DNA of 64,000 nt from RHKX01 sp963743875 (GCA_963743875.1 CAVURM010000004.1:1-64000), one strand, 5' to 3'; positions 17,007-27,266 are shown, counted from the first letter of the stretch. The notes: generated from the sequence alone by a model not told the origin. Program-made: numbers and translations.

Positions 17007-18132
17007 ATGAGGTTCGTGGGAGGCAGGAAACTGATCGTCGGCTCGACGATCGCGATTGGACTGGCGCTCCTCGTCGCGCTGTTTGCGGTCAGCGCCGCCG
17101 GGCAGGAACCGGTCCCCAAGGACGAGGCGCCGGGTGGGGTCGTGCCGCCGCCTCCTTCGCCTGCCGACAGCTCAGGTCCCGGGGGCGACGGCGTCAAGGA
17201 GGATGCGACCGGCCAGGGCAAGGGGTCGAAGGACGGCCCCGACATCGTCCGAGTCGGCGCGCTGATCAACGACATCCAGCAGCTCAACCTGAAGACCCAC
17301 TCCTACAACGTGGACATGTACATCTGGTTCAAGTGGGACAACCCCGACATCAATCCGTCGCGGACCTTCGAGTTCCTCAACGCATACGAGTTCTGGGGCC
17401 ACATCCTCACCCGCGAGACCGACAAACCCGAGGTGCTTCCCGACGGCACGCTCTACCAGGTGATCAGAAACCAGGGCCAGTTCAACACCAAGCTGCCGCT
17501 CGAGCGCTACCCGTTCGACACCCAGCACCTGCTGATGGAGTTCGAGGATTCCCACAAGGACGAGACCGAGCTCAAGTTCGTCCCCGACACCGACCCGGTG
17601 GCGCTGTCGGCACAGCTCGCGATCCCCGGCTGGGAGGTCGGCGAGCCCACCCTGACCGTCGTCTCCAACCAATACGACTCGCAACTTCGGCGACCCCCGG
17701 TCCGAGGACACCACCTACTCGCGAGCGATCATCGATCTGCCGCTGACCCGGCCGGCGGGCACCTACGCGCTCAAGCTCCTGCTGCCGATGCTGCTGGTGG
17801 CGCTGACGGCGGCGCTGTCGCTGCTGGTGCACCCGAAGTATGTGGAGGGGCGGATCGGCATCGGGATCACGGCGCTGCTGACGCTCGTCGCCCTGCAGAT
17901 CACGAGCAACGACGACCTGCCCGAGGTCGACTACCTGATCCTCCTCGACAAGCTCTACATCCTGTCCTACGCGTTCGTCGTGCTGACGATGGTGATGATC
18001 GTGCGCAACTCGTGGGTGGACGCCTCCGGCAACATCGCGGCGGCGGTCAAGGCCGACCGCCGGGCGCTTGCCGGGCTCAGCGTCGCCTACTTCACCTGCG
18101 CCACGCTGCTGATGGTCCTCACGCTGACCTGA
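17007..18132 (+). CDS. Prokaryotic pentameric ligand-gated ion channel (Cys-loop-like), one frameshift
   Basis: An N-terminal hydrophobic signal and a Pro-rich linker precede a beta-rich ligand-binding domain with YNVDMYIWFKWDNPDINPSR and ERYPFDTQHLLMEFED, the Y/F-P-F-D Cys-loop signature without the cysteines. Four membrane helices follow (KLLLPMLLVALTAALSLLV, then ITALLTLVALQITS, then LYILSYAFVVLTMVMIV, then FTCATLLMVLTL). A single inserted base near 17685 splits the ligand domain from the pore. Such channels (GLIC/ELIC relatives) are cation or anion channels in bacteria. The ligand is unknown. Confidence 0.85.
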
Positions 18133-18238
18133 GCGCTGCGCCGACGACTCGACGCTGCGCCGACAACCCACGCCGCGCCGGCGGCCCCACGCTGCGCCCA
18201 ACTGCGCCGACTACCAGCGCTGCGCCGACGGCCCCATC
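18132..18238. repeat. Degenerate GCTGCGCCGAC tandem repeat
   Basis: Directly after the channel stop codon the unit GCTGCGCCGAC recurs five to six times with drift, at roughly 19-base spacing, with CCCAC or ACTCG between units. The 18133-18385 interval between the convergent genes holds no gene that I can support. Confidence 0.6.
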
Positions 18239-18385
18239 CTGATCTCAGCCGCTCCGTCAGGAACCTGGCCCCGTCCACGACCCCATCTCCACAGCCGCCA
18301 CGGACGGCGGTGACGACCGCGGGGTCGTGGGGGAGGGGCCGGTCGGGGGACCTGGATGCCGGCCCCTTCCTCTCGGCCTCGCGCC

Positions 18386-21084
18386 TCAGTCCTGTCCCAG
18401 GACCTCCAACAGCACCTCGACCACCCGGGGGTCGAACTGGCTCCCCGCGCACGTCCTCGAGCTGTGCCTTGGCTTCGGCATCCGACATCGCCGGCTTGTA
18501 GGGCCGGTCGGTGGTCATGGCGTCGTAGGCGTCGCAGGCGAAGACGATCCGAGCGCCGAGCGGTATGTCCTCGCCGGCCAGGCCGTCGGGGTAGCCGCCA
18601 CCGTCCCAGCGCTCGTGGGCGTGGCGGACGAGGGGGCGGACGGGCTCCAGGAACTCGATCGGCTCGAGGATGCGCTCGCCGATCGTGGTGTGCTGTTTCA
18701 TCTCGGCCCACTCATCGGGATCGAGGGGGCCGGGCTTGTTGAGGATCCCACCGGGGATGGCGATCTTGCCGATGTCGTGGAAGGCGGAGGCATAGCGGAG
18801 CATCCGCAGTTGCTCGGCGTCCATGCCGAGTCTGCGACCGACCGCGACGGCGTTCTCTATCAGGGCCTGGGAATGGTCGGCGGTCGGTTGATCCTTGGCC
18901 GTCAGGGCGGCCGACAGCGCTTGGGCGGTGCCGAGATAGGCACGGTCCAGGCTCTGGAAGAGGCCGATCGCGTTGATCGCCCCACCCATCACCGCGGCGA
19001 CCGCCTCGAGCAGCTGGGCGTCCTCCTCGTTGAATGCGTTCGGCGCCGTGTCCTCGAGGTTGATGACTCCCCACTGCCCCGCCGCGGTCGAGATCGGCGC
19101 GGCGACCTCCGAGCGCGTTCCCTCGGTGGCGGCGCTCGTCCGATAGCCCGGCTCTCGGTCGACGTCCGCACTGAGGACCGCATGTCCCTCGGCCAGACAG
19201 CGGCCCATGAGTCCGGCGTCGATTCGCTGGTCCCACGCCGCCTCGGTCTTGATGGGGCCCCGCTCGGCGCGGAGCTCGAAGCGCGTCGCCTTTGATCTCG
19301 ACAATGTGCGCGACCGAACACCCGAATGTCGCCTGCAGTTCCTCGACCGCGGCCTCACAGACCTCCTGCTCGTCCATCAGGTTGGCGAGCCGGCTCGGGA
19401 GCGCCAGCGCCAGCTTGAGCGCGCGCGAGAACCGACGCTCCAGCGGGTCGTTATCGCGATGGTGGCGTCTTGGGGATATCGCGGCTCGAACCGTCAGTGC
19501 CAGCGCCGCCTCGAGCTCCTCCAGCGGCGAGTCGGGAAGGTCGGCGACGATTTCGACGAGGTAGACGCCGTCCGAATCTCCGGCCGCCGCGCCGACGACC
19601 CCGTGGAAACCCTCGCGGACGAGGAGCGCCTGCTCGGATGGGTCGCCATCGGGGTCGTCCACCCGGGTGACGAACGAACCGCTGCCGGCGCTGACGATGT
19701 CTCCTGTCAGGGGGAAGTCGTCGAGTTCGTAGAGCTCGTAGCTGGCCCATCCGGGAGCGACGCGAGCCCCGGTACGCCGCCGCTCGCGGTTGTCGCCGAG
19801 GGCGACGTCACGCAGGTAGCTGGTCCGGTCGGCGGCGAACGCGATCGCCCAGCGGGCGAGGTTGCCGGCGGCGGTGAAGGTTGCCGCAACGACCTCGAGG
19901 CGATCCAGGGTGGGTGCATCTCGCAGCTCGCCGTCGAGGGTGCGGGTGATCTCGGCCGCGGCCTCCCAGAAGCGATCGCCTGCGCGGGACTCGCCGGCAG
20001 TAATCGGAATCCAATCGGCGCCGCTCTCCTCGGCAACCTGGGCCGCCGTGCATACGCGGTTGCCGCCGCGGCGCTTGGCGAGGTACTGGGCGGCGTCGGC
20101 GGCGTCGAGCAATTGCGATGGCGTCGACGTCTGCGGGCCGGCGGTCGCGACCCCGCAGGAGACGGATGTCGAAGCCCCCGATCCGTCCTCGGCGAGCAGA
20201 TGCTGAGCCGCCGCACCAAGGTCGGCGATCTGCGGGTAGTCGCCGTAGGCCGTGTCTTCGATGTGCGTCTCGAGGAGGACGCAGAACTCATCCCCGCCGA
20301 TCCGGCCCACGAACGAGCCCGGGTAGTCGGCCGCCGACGTCACCAACGCCGCCGCAACCCTACGCAGAGCGTCGTCCCCTGCTGAGTGGCCACGGTCGTC
20401 GTTCGTCGCCTTCAGCCGGTCGACATCGCAGAGCAGGATCGATAGGGCCGTCTCCCCACTGGCGAAGCGGACCGCGGCCCGCTCCATCCGCTCCTCCATG
20501 GCCCTCCGGTTGGCAAGGCCGGTGAGCGGATCCTGGTAGGCGAGCTGTGAGACCTGCGAGAACATCTCGGCGCGGGAGATCGCCGACGCGATCTGGGCCG
20601 CCACCGCCTCGAGGAACTGCACGTCCTCGGCTCGGAAGTTCTCCTGACCGGCGACCGTCGCCGCCCAGATCCCACCCCAGCGGCGGCCCTCGATCTCGAT
20701 CGCGACTCCGAGGTCGGACGACTTGCCCAAACGGGTCAAGAGCGCCACCGTCGCCGGATGCGTCGCCGGGTCGTCGATCGAGTTGAAGTAGGGCTTACCG
20801 GTCAGCACCATCTCCACCAGGGGCGGGAAGTCCGCGACCTCGTAGATCTCGTCCTCGGGGAACTTCACCTCGGTGGGGGCGAGCTCGCCGACGTTGATCA
20901 GCACCTCGTAGCGCTTGCCGTCATCCCGGAAGCGGCTGATCGACAGCGATGCGGCCCCGATGGCCTCCCGCGCTTCGTTGGCGGCGAGTTCGAGCACGCC
21001 CTCGAGATCGTTCGCCCCCGCGGACGCCGTCACGACCCTGAGCAGGGCCTCTCGTTCTCGTGATGGTAGTGCCGCGGCTGCCAC
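18386..21084 (-). CDS. GAF-GGDEF-GAF-HD-GYP cyclic-di-GMP signalling protein, two frameshifts
   Basis: The order is a GAF-like sensor (residues about 10-170), a GGDEF domain with intact RIGGDEFCVLLE and DPLTGLANRRA, a second GAF-like region, a third GAF-like region (GPIKTEAAWDQRI), then HD-GYP with FHDIGKIAIP and HERWDGGGYPDGL. GGDEF makes c-di-GMP and HD-GYP degrades it. One-base insertions near 19290 and 18440 must be bridged; the end is then SQFDPRVVEVLLEVLGQD at 18386. Read across, it is about 900 aa. It appears soluble, so probably cytoplasmic. Confidence 0.85.
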
Positions 21085-21142
21085 CCTCCCCTATCGGCAG
21101 TGAATCCCGGGACGATTAGCGGTGCGAGACCGCGGCCGGACT

Positions 21143-21700
21143 CTAGATCACCTGATGCAGGCGGCGACCCATCGCCGCGCCTGAGCAATTGAAGATCGAG
21201 CAGAGCGCCTCGAAGTCCCCGCCGGTCCGTTCGTAGTGAAGACGAATCAGGCCGGCCGGCATCAGCAGCGCTGCGGCGAACCAGTTGGCCTGCTCCTCGA
21301 TCGGGTCGAGCGGCGGCCGCTCGGCCTTCGCCTCATCGGCCTCATCGGGCGCGTCGACGCTGCCGTGACGGCAGAAGAGCGACGTTTGCTCGTCCTGGTG
21401 GAGGACCCAGTGGCCGAGCTCGTGGCCGATCGTGAAGCGTCGTCGGGGCGGCCACTGCCGAGCCTCCTCGGCGTTGACCCAGATCTCCCCGCGGCTGGGC
21501 AGCAGCAGACCGGAGATCGACTGGTCGCCGGCGATCGAGGGACAGCCGGGCGCCTGGGTCATGTCGTCGACGTCGCGGACGAGCAGTCCGAAGTGGGTGT
21601 CGGCGATGTCCTCGACGGGGACCGGCAGCGTCGTGCCGTCCCAGATCCAGTCGGGCACCTCGGCCAACAGCTCCTCGGCTCTTCTCGTCACCCCCTCCAT
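21143..21700 (-). CDS. ImmA/IrrE-family metallopeptidase
   Basis: This 185-aa protein has the zinc-peptidase motif FTIGHELGHWVLHQ, with a downstream EEQANWFAAALLMP that supplies the third ligand. ImmA/IrrE proteases cleave XRE-type repressors to derepress stress or mobile-element genes. It lies 50 bases behind an XRE-like gene and a sigma factor gene on the same strand, so the likely target is that regulator (inference). ATG 21700 matches the domain start. Confidence 0.85.
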   Translation of the reverse strand: MEGVTRRAEELLAEVPDWIWDGTTLPVPVEDIADTHFGLLVRDVDDMTQAPGCPSIAGDQSISGLLLPSRGEIWVNAEEARQWPPRRRFTIGHELGHWVLHQDEQTSLFCRHGSVDAPDEADEAKAERPPLDPIEEQANWFAAALLMPAGLIRLHYERTGGDFEALCSIFNCSGAAMGRRLHQVI

Positions 21701-21749
21701 CGGCGAGCGATGGTACTCGCGGCCCGGGCGGACCTGGGGAATGAGCCGA

Positions 21750-22410
21750 TCAGCCGTCGAGGAAGAGCGAGTCGATCTCGTCCCGCTGCGGCTCGGCGCC
21801 CGGGGACGCTGGAGCGGCCGGCGAGTCGCGGTCGACCGACTCGGCGCCGTAGCTCGTCGTCGGTGATGGCGGTGCGAGCGAACGCAGCCCCGCCGGCGAT
21901 CTCGTCGCCGGCCCGCGCCCCTGCGGCGCGGATCGCGTCGGCGCTGGTGCCGACGATCGCGGCCAGTGCTTCGATCACCCGGTTGGAGACGCCCTCGGCG
22001 GGCAGCATCCCGTGTTCCATCCGGTGGTAGTAGGTGCCGACCTTCTCGATCTGCGGCTCGGAGTCCGCCCCCAGGGCTTCGGCCAGCCGCTCGACCAGCA
22101 CGCGCCGTTTGATCCTGGCGCTGTCGCGCAGGCGAGGGAGCAACTCCGGCCAGGTCCCCGATACGCCCTCGATCGACTCGTAGACGCGTTCGACCGCAGC
22201 CTGCGCGAGCGAACCCTCGTAGGCCGCCGGGTCCCACCGTCGGCGTGGCGCTTGCATGAGGTAGGAGTCGAGCTTTTCCCCAAGCTCCTGACGTTGGTCG
22301 GCGGGGACGCTGTCGAGCAGCGTCGACACGTCGGCCCGTCGCCCGGCCTCGTAGTCGGCCGCGAACTCGTCGATGAGTCTCTCCAGATCAGCCATCGGGT
22401 GTCCCTCCAT
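21750..22410 (-). CDS. XRE-like regulator of the sigma/IrrE cassette, one frameshift
   Basis: The N-terminal part (IDEFAADYEAGRRADVSTLL) resembles small adaptor domains. The middle (ARIKRRVLVERLAEALGA, then VGTYYHRMEHGMLPAEGVSN) looks like an XRE-type helix-turn-helix. A one-base insertion around 21840-21880 shifts the tail; corrected, it ends in DEIDSLFLDG at 21750. Start is ATG 22410 or ATG 22395. The latter overlaps the sigma factor stop, supporting co-translation. Confidence 0.65.
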
Positions 22411-23057
22411 CCTCCCCCGAATGCAGCTCCTCCGCCAGATCGACCTTGAACCGGCGCCAGACCTGTTGCACGTTGTCGACGCTGACGCTCTCGCCGTCGG
22501 CCGCCAGCCGCTCGACCGCCTGAGCGCCGGAGAGGTCCTCGCCGTCCTTGATCAACTCGGGGCCGTAGAGCCGGATGATCCGCTGATGGAGGGGGTTGCG
22601 AGTCGGCGATCACCCGCTCGATCGCGTCGCGGATGGCAAGCTCCGCCGACGAGTCCTCGATCGACGGCTCCTCCCCCCAGATCTCGTCGTCCCCGCCATG
22701 TTCGCTGGGCAGGGGAGCCTGCCGCGGATGTCGCTTCCGCGCCTTCCAGTAATCGGCGATCCGATACTTCACGATCGTGTTCAGGAAGGCCCGGAATGAG
22801 GCCAGCACCTTGCCATCGAAGCTCGCGTTGACCAGCGAGATCAGAGCCTCCTGTGAGACCTCATCGACGTCCTGGGTGGGCACCTTCCTCGCGACCTTGA
22901 TCTTGATCTGCGCCTCGAAGCCGAGGGCGAGATGCTCCGACGCCTGCTTGGCCCCGACCAAATCCCCGGCATCTTTGGCGACGCCGATCCGAGCGACGAG
23001 CTCGTCGTCCCCCAGCAGCCCCAGTTCCATCTCGGTGAGTCGCCTGTACTCGCTCAA
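22388..23057 (-). CDS. ECF-like sigma factor, one frameshift
   Basis: Region 2 is clear: VDEVSQEALISLVNASF and SFRAFLNTIVKYRIADYWK, as in sigma-70 family factors. A one-base insertion near 22605 (CTCGCAACCC) breaks the frame. Corrected, the protein continues as NPLHQRIIRLYGPELI to VDNVQQVWRRFKVDL, a divergent region 4, and stops at 22388 inside the next gene's start. It heads the sigma/XRE/IrrE cassette. Confidence 0.75.
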
Positions 23058-23317
23058 GTCCTGGTGAACCTACCGTGTGGAACGAGGCCAACCCGTATTT
23101 CAACGGTCCTGTCCTCACCCCGGCCCCCCGCCGATCGGTGACGAGTCCACCCGGATCGCGACCTCCCAGGAGAATCCCGTTTATGGTGGTGGACGGTCTG
23201 GAGGAGTGTTTCCGGGCTGAACTATGAAGAAATGTGCGCTTGAGGACGAGGACCACTGCCGTTGGCGGTGCTTTCAAAATCGGGCCGCAAGTACAACGGC
23301 ATTGGAGGCAATGCGAA

Positions 23318-23518
23318 ATGGCAAGTGGAACCGTCAAATGGTTCAACGGAGAGAAGGGCTACGGCTTCATCGCTCCGGACGAGGGTGGCGACAAGGATGC
23401 CTTCGTTCACATCAGCAACATCGTCGGCGGTGCTCGCATCGACGAGGGTGACCGGGTCAACTTCGACATCGAGGACAGTGCGAAGGGACCCCAGGCAGTC
23501 AACGTCTCCAAGGCGTAA
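23318..23518 (+). CDS. cspA: Cold-shock protein
   Basis: This 66-aa protein has GTVKWFNGEKGYGFI (RNP1) and DAFVHISNI (RNP2), the single-stranded nucleic-acid-binding cold-shock domain. GGAGGCAATGCGAA before the ATG is a clear ribosome-binding site. The upstream leader (about 23220-23317) lacks a gene and may be a structured 5' UTR, as is common for csp genes. A strong terminator follows. Confidence 0.95.
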   Translation: MASGTVKWFNGEKGYGFIAPDEGGDKDAFVHISNIVGGARIDEGDRVNFDIEDSAKGPQAVNVSKA

Positions 23519-23565
23519 GGACAAGCCACAAGCGCCTGTCCTTCCCCACGGGAGACACAGGAACC

Positions 23566-23605
23566 AGCGCCGCCCCGAGTTGTCCCGGGCGGCGCTTCGC
23601 TTTGG
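23566..23605 (+). terminator. Rho-independent-like terminator of the cold-shock gene
   Basis: AGCGCCGCCC and GGGCGGCGCT form a 10-bp GC stem around CCGAGTTGTCCC, followed by TCGCTTTGG. It starts 48 bases after the stop codon. Confidence 0.75.
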
Positions 23606-23746
23606 TGGGGTGGGGTTTGAGGTGGGCGCGGCGTTTGCGGGCGGCGCGGTCTGCCGAGGGGATTGTTCGAGCTTCGTGACCCTTTCTTTGCTGGGAGGGG
23701 GGATTAAGGGTCCCACGGGTGCGCCGAAGCCCGGCAGGCTGTCGGT

Positions 23747-24814
23747 ATGGCCGACCGATGGCAGGAACATACGCACGGAGAGGCAAAATCTGCCACCGGC
23801 CCCGACCGGGAGCGGCAGATTGCGAGGCGCGCCGGTCGGCAACTTTGGTTGATTACGGCTTCCCAGCTCGTCGACCTGGGCTGGAGCCGAACCGGAATTC
23901 AGAGGAGACTCGAGGCCGGCCGCCTCTTCCGACTTCACCGCGGCGTCTACGCAACCCACCCTCCGCCCTACTCCCAGCAGCAGCGGTGGCTTGCCGCCGT
24001 GCTCGCCTGCGGCCGGGAGGCCTACCTCTGCGGCCCTTCGGCCGGCCGACACTGGGGCATCGCGGAGGTCCATTCCCCCACTGCCCACGTCTGCTCACCG
24101 GGCCGGGCCGGGCGATCTCGGGAGGGGATCACCGTCCACCGTCGCCGGGTCGACCCTCGCGACGTCCGGATCAAGGACGACATCCCCTGCGTCTCCGTCG
24201 ACCTGGTCCTGATCGAGCTGGCCGCCGACCCACACGGAGGCGGAGCTCGAGGTCGTCCTCGTCGCCGCCGAGTCCCTGGGGCTGCTGAAGCGGGGTCGCC
24301 TTGCTGAATTGATCGCGGAGCACCGGGGCCGCCCGGGCATCCGGAGGCTCTCCTCCCTCCTCGCCCTCGAGCCCGCGATCGTCCGCTCCGTCAACGAGCT
24401 GGACTTCCTGCCGATCTGCCGCCTCGCCGGGGTCGACCGCCCACTGGTCAACCACCCGATCCGGTCCCCTCCCGGTCGAAGCCGCTGATCGTTGACTTCG
24501 CCTGGCCGGAGATCCGCCTGGTCGTCGAGGCCGACAGCCAGCGATTCCACGGCGACTGGGAGCGCTCGGAGATCGATCGGGAGCGCGATCAGCTGCTGGC
24601 GCTGGCAGGCTGGAGGTGCCATCGGTTCGTCCGGCGCAAGCGGGTCGACGATCCCGCCGGCTCGGCGGAGCGGCTGCGGAGGCTGACCGAGGCGAGGGTC
24701 GCGGAGCTGTCCGACTCGTGCGAACCCGTGAATCACTCATCTAGGGTGAGCGCATGGCGGAAGCGATCGAGCCACCCGAGCGTCCCCATCCCGAGGCGGA
24801 TCGGGGGAGGGTGA
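23747..24814 (+). CDS. AbiEi-type N-terminal / DUF559 nuclease-like protein, two frameshifts
   Basis: The N-terminal part (LITASQLVDLGWSRTGIQRR, then LFRLHRGVYA) is the winged-helix AbiEi antitoxin-like domain. The C-terminal part (LIVDFAWPEIRLVVEADSQR, then ERDQLLALAGWRCHRF) is DUF559, a Vsr-like PD-(D/E)XK fold. A +1 shift near 24230 and a -1 shift near 24455 must be bridged. The stop at 24814 overlaps the next gene, so the exact end is uncertain. No AbiEii toxin is adjacent. The first codons lie inside a repeat element shared with 38999-39039. Confidence 0.75.
23759..23799. repeat. 41-base element with TGGCAG/CTGCCA ends, copy A
   Basis: The element starts TGGCAG and reaches CTGCCA 37 bases later, with a conserved centre ATACGCAxGGAGAGGCAA. 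It matches 38999-39039 at 35 of 41 positions without gaps. Weaker similarity extends upstream (GCTGGGAGG, GCCGAxGCC, GGCCG). It overlaps the first codons of the AbiEi-DUF559 gene. Confidence 0.7.
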
Positions 24815-25292
24815 GTCGCGCAGAGTCTCCGATTCGAGCTCGCTGCTGGTCCGCTGGATGTCGATCGGCGACGCCAACTCCGGCGGCTTCATTCACGGCG
24901 GCACGGTGATGCGCCAGGTCGACGAGGCCGCCGGCCTCGCCGCGATCAAGCACTCGGGTCGTCGCGTGGTCACCGCCGGCATGGATCGGATGACCTTCAT
25001 GACGCCGGTGTTCGTCGGCGAGCTGCTCCGCTGCGCCGCGTCGGTGAACGCGGTTTGGCGCAGCTCGATGGAGGTCGGCGTCAGGGTCGAGGCCGAGAAC
25101 CCATTCACCGGCGAGACCCGCCACACCTCGACCGCCTATCTGACCATGGTCGCTCTCGACGAGGGCAAGCCGGTGACCGCGCCGAAGCTGCTCGTCGAGA
25201 CCGATGACGAGCTGCGTCGCCAGCGCGAGGCCGAGCTGCGTCGCGCCAACCGCCTGGCGGAGCGCGATCAGATCCGCAAGACCCGCAGCTAG
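24754..25292 (+). CDS. Acyl-CoA thioesterase (hotdog fold), one frameshift
   Basis: The core SIGDANSGGFIHGGTVMRQ and DRMTFMTPVFVGELL match YciA/BFIT-like acyl-CoA thioesterases, which hydrolyse acyl-CoA. ATG 24754 gives MAEAIEPPERPHPEADRG, then a one-base loss near 24820 leads into SSLLVRWMSIGDAN. ATG 24858 would give a shorter intact form lacking the first strand. Its stop overlaps the convergent diguanylate cyclase by 4 bases. Confidence 0.8.
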
Positions 25293-26344
25293 GCGGGAAG
25301 TGCGACGAGGTCGGCGCCCGACGCGACGTCGGCGCGATTGCGTCCGTCGCGCTTCGCCTGATACAGCGCAGCGTCGGCGGACTCGAACAGTCCGGCGAAG
25401 CCCGGTACTTGGCCGTGCACGGACGCACTCACTCCGCAGGAGATGGTGATCTCGATGCCGCCGGCGAACCGCGCGGAGGCGACGGCCTCCCGCACGCCTT
25501 CGGCCAGGCGCAGAGCCTCCGTGGAGTTGGCGCCCGGGACCAGAATCAGAAACTCCTCGCCGCCGAGGCGGTAGGCGAGTTCGAACGCACGCAGATCCTT
25601 GCGGATGATGTAGGCGACGTCGCGCAGAACCGCGTCACCGACCGCGTGGCCAACCGTGTCATTGACCCTCTTGAAGTGGTCGATGTCGATCACCACCATC
25701 CCGATCGGCGCGCCGCTCACCTCCGATTGCTGGCGCAGTTCCTCAAAGCGGTTCTGCAGGGCCTTGCGGTTCAGCATCCCGGTCAGGGAATCGATTACCG
25801 CCTCGGATCGATGCTGGACGTCGGAGTTCATCAGCGCGGTGGAGAGGATGCCCACCGCGATCACCAGCGCCGCCGGCCCGACGATCAGCGGCGGGTCGGC
25901 CCAAACCTCGCCGGCGTCCGCTCCGAAGGCGATCGCGAACATCAGGATGAGGGTCCAGACGACGCCGACGATCACTCCGCGCAGCGAGAAGCGGGTGCTG
26001 AGCGTTACCACCGGGATCGCAAACCACGCCATCGCCGGTGACAACACACCACCGGCGAGAAGAATGCTCATGGCGATCATCACTTGAGATCCAGCCCAGG
26101 CGGCGAAGATCCAGTACTCGGGGAATTCGACCCGTTCCAGGCGACTGTTGGCCGCCCAGAAGAGCGCACCCGCAAAAGCCAACGGCAAGAACGTCCACCA
26201 ACCCACCCACGGTCCGCAGATGATCAGTGCGGTGGCGAGTACGCCGAGCGCCATCTTCCTGACTGGCTGCAGGCGTCGATCCATGTCGAGCAGACGTTCC
26301 CTATCGGTGTGGACCGGCAGCAGCCAGCTCTCTGATCTCTCCAT
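25289..26344 (-). CDS. Membrane diguanylate cyclase (GGDEF)
   Basis: The first 170 residues hold about six membrane helices (such as MALGVLATALIICGPW and GVIVGVVWTLILMFAIAF). The C-terminal GGDEF domain has DSLTGMLNRKA, VVIDIDHFKRVND and YRLGGEEFLILVP, an active GGEEF site for making c-di-GMP. No RxxD inhibitory site is clear. The frame is intact. Confidence 0.9.
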   Translation of the reverse strand: MERSESWLLPVHTDRERLLDMDRRLQPVRKMALGVLATALIICGPWVGWWTFLPLAFAGALFWAANSRLERVEFPEYWIFAAWAGSQVMIAMSILLAGGVLSPAMAWFAIPVVTLSTRFSLRGVIVGVVWTLILMFAIAFGADAGEVWADPPLIVGPAALVIAVGILSTALMNSDVQHRSEAVIDSLTGMLNRKALQNRFEELRQQSEVSGAPIGMVVIDIDHFKRVNDTVGHAVGDAVLRDVAYIIRKDLRAFELAYRLGGEEFLILVPGANSTEALRLAEGVREAVASARFAGGIEITISCGVSASVHGQVPGFAGLFESADAALYQAKRDGRNRADVASGADLVALPA

Positions 26345-26401
26345 GTCCCACTCCTTATCGGGGTGCGGGCGCCGATCGCTTAACCCCGTCTAGGTCCGGG
26401 C

Positions 26402-27181
26402 TCAGCCCGTGGGCAGGAGGATCTGCTCGATCGAACTCGCCCGTCCGTCGTCGCCGATCTCGATCACCACCGCGTTGACCCAGACGTCCTCTTCGGCGGT
26501 CCGGAATCGGGTCGGCATCTGAGTCACGAAGCGGCCGAGCGCGTCCTCCACCTCCACCCCGAGGATGCTCTTGCGGGAGCCGGTCATCCCGACGTCGGAG
26601 ATGAACGCGGTACCGCCGGGGAGGACGCGCGCGTCGGCGGTCGGGACGTGGGTGTGGGTGCCGAGCACCGCCGCCACCCGCCCGTCGAGGTGCCAGCCCA
26701 TCGCCACCTTCTCGCTCGTCACCTCGGCGTGGAAGTCGACGATCACGATCTCGGCGCCCCTGCGCCGGAGCTCCGACAGCTCGGCGTCGGCGGCGGGGAA
26801 GGGGGAGCGGACGACGGTCAGCTGGAGCTCGCCGCTGAGGTTGAGGACGCCGACCTTGACGCCGCCGACCTCGACGATCGCCGAGCCCCGTCCCGGGTTC
26901 CCCTTCGGGTAGTTGGCGGGGCGGATCAGCCGCTCGCAGCTGTCGATGAACTCGTAGGCGTCGCGCTGGCGGTAGACGTGGTTGCCGGTCGTGATCAGGT
27001 CGACACCGGTCTCGAAGATGTCGTCGGCGGTGCGTTCGGTGATCCCGGCTCCGCCGGCCGAGTTCTCGCCGTTGGCGATGATCAGGTCGGGCTCGTGAGC
27101 CTCCCGCAGCCGCGGCATCGCAGCGGCGAGCCCGCGCCTTCCGGCCCCGCCGACGATGTCTCCGATGAAGAGGACGCGCAC
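26402..27181 (-). CDS. ymdB: YmdB-family metallophosphoesterase
   Basis: This 259-aa protein starts VLFIGDIVGGAGRRGL and has ANGENSAGGAGIT, TTGNHVYRQRD, DFHAEVTSEK and GTHTHVPTADARVLPGGTAF, the full TIGR00282 set. YmdB relatives hydrolyse 2',3'-cyclic nucleotides and are linked to RNA turnover and biofilm control in Bacillus. Length and motifs fit the family and the frame is intact. Confidence 0.92.
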   Translation of the reverse strand: MRVLFIGDIVGGAGRRGLAAAMPRLREAHEPDLIIANGENSAGGAGITERTADDIFETGVDLITTGNHVYRQRDAYEFIDSCERLIRPANYPKGNPGRGSAIVEVGGVKVGVLNLSGELQLTVVRSPFPAADAELSELRRRGAEIVIVDFHAEVTSEKVAMGWHLDGRVAAVLGTHTHVPTADARVLPGGTAFISDVGMTGSRKSILGVEVEDALGRFVTQMPTRFRTAEEDVWVNAVVIEIGDDGRASSIEQILLPTG

Positions 27182-27266
27182 CAGATCAGCCTAATCGTCG
27201 GCACGCCATGGGCACGTTCCCGACCCCGCTCGGAGCCCGACCAGCCAGGGTTTAGCTTTCGCGGTC

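Noticed and set aside
23759..23799. Known riboswitch (for example c-di-GMP or fluoride class) for the 41-base element
   Set aside because: The ACGCA and GGCAA words are suggestive, but the conserved cores of those riboswitches are not present and the element is too short.
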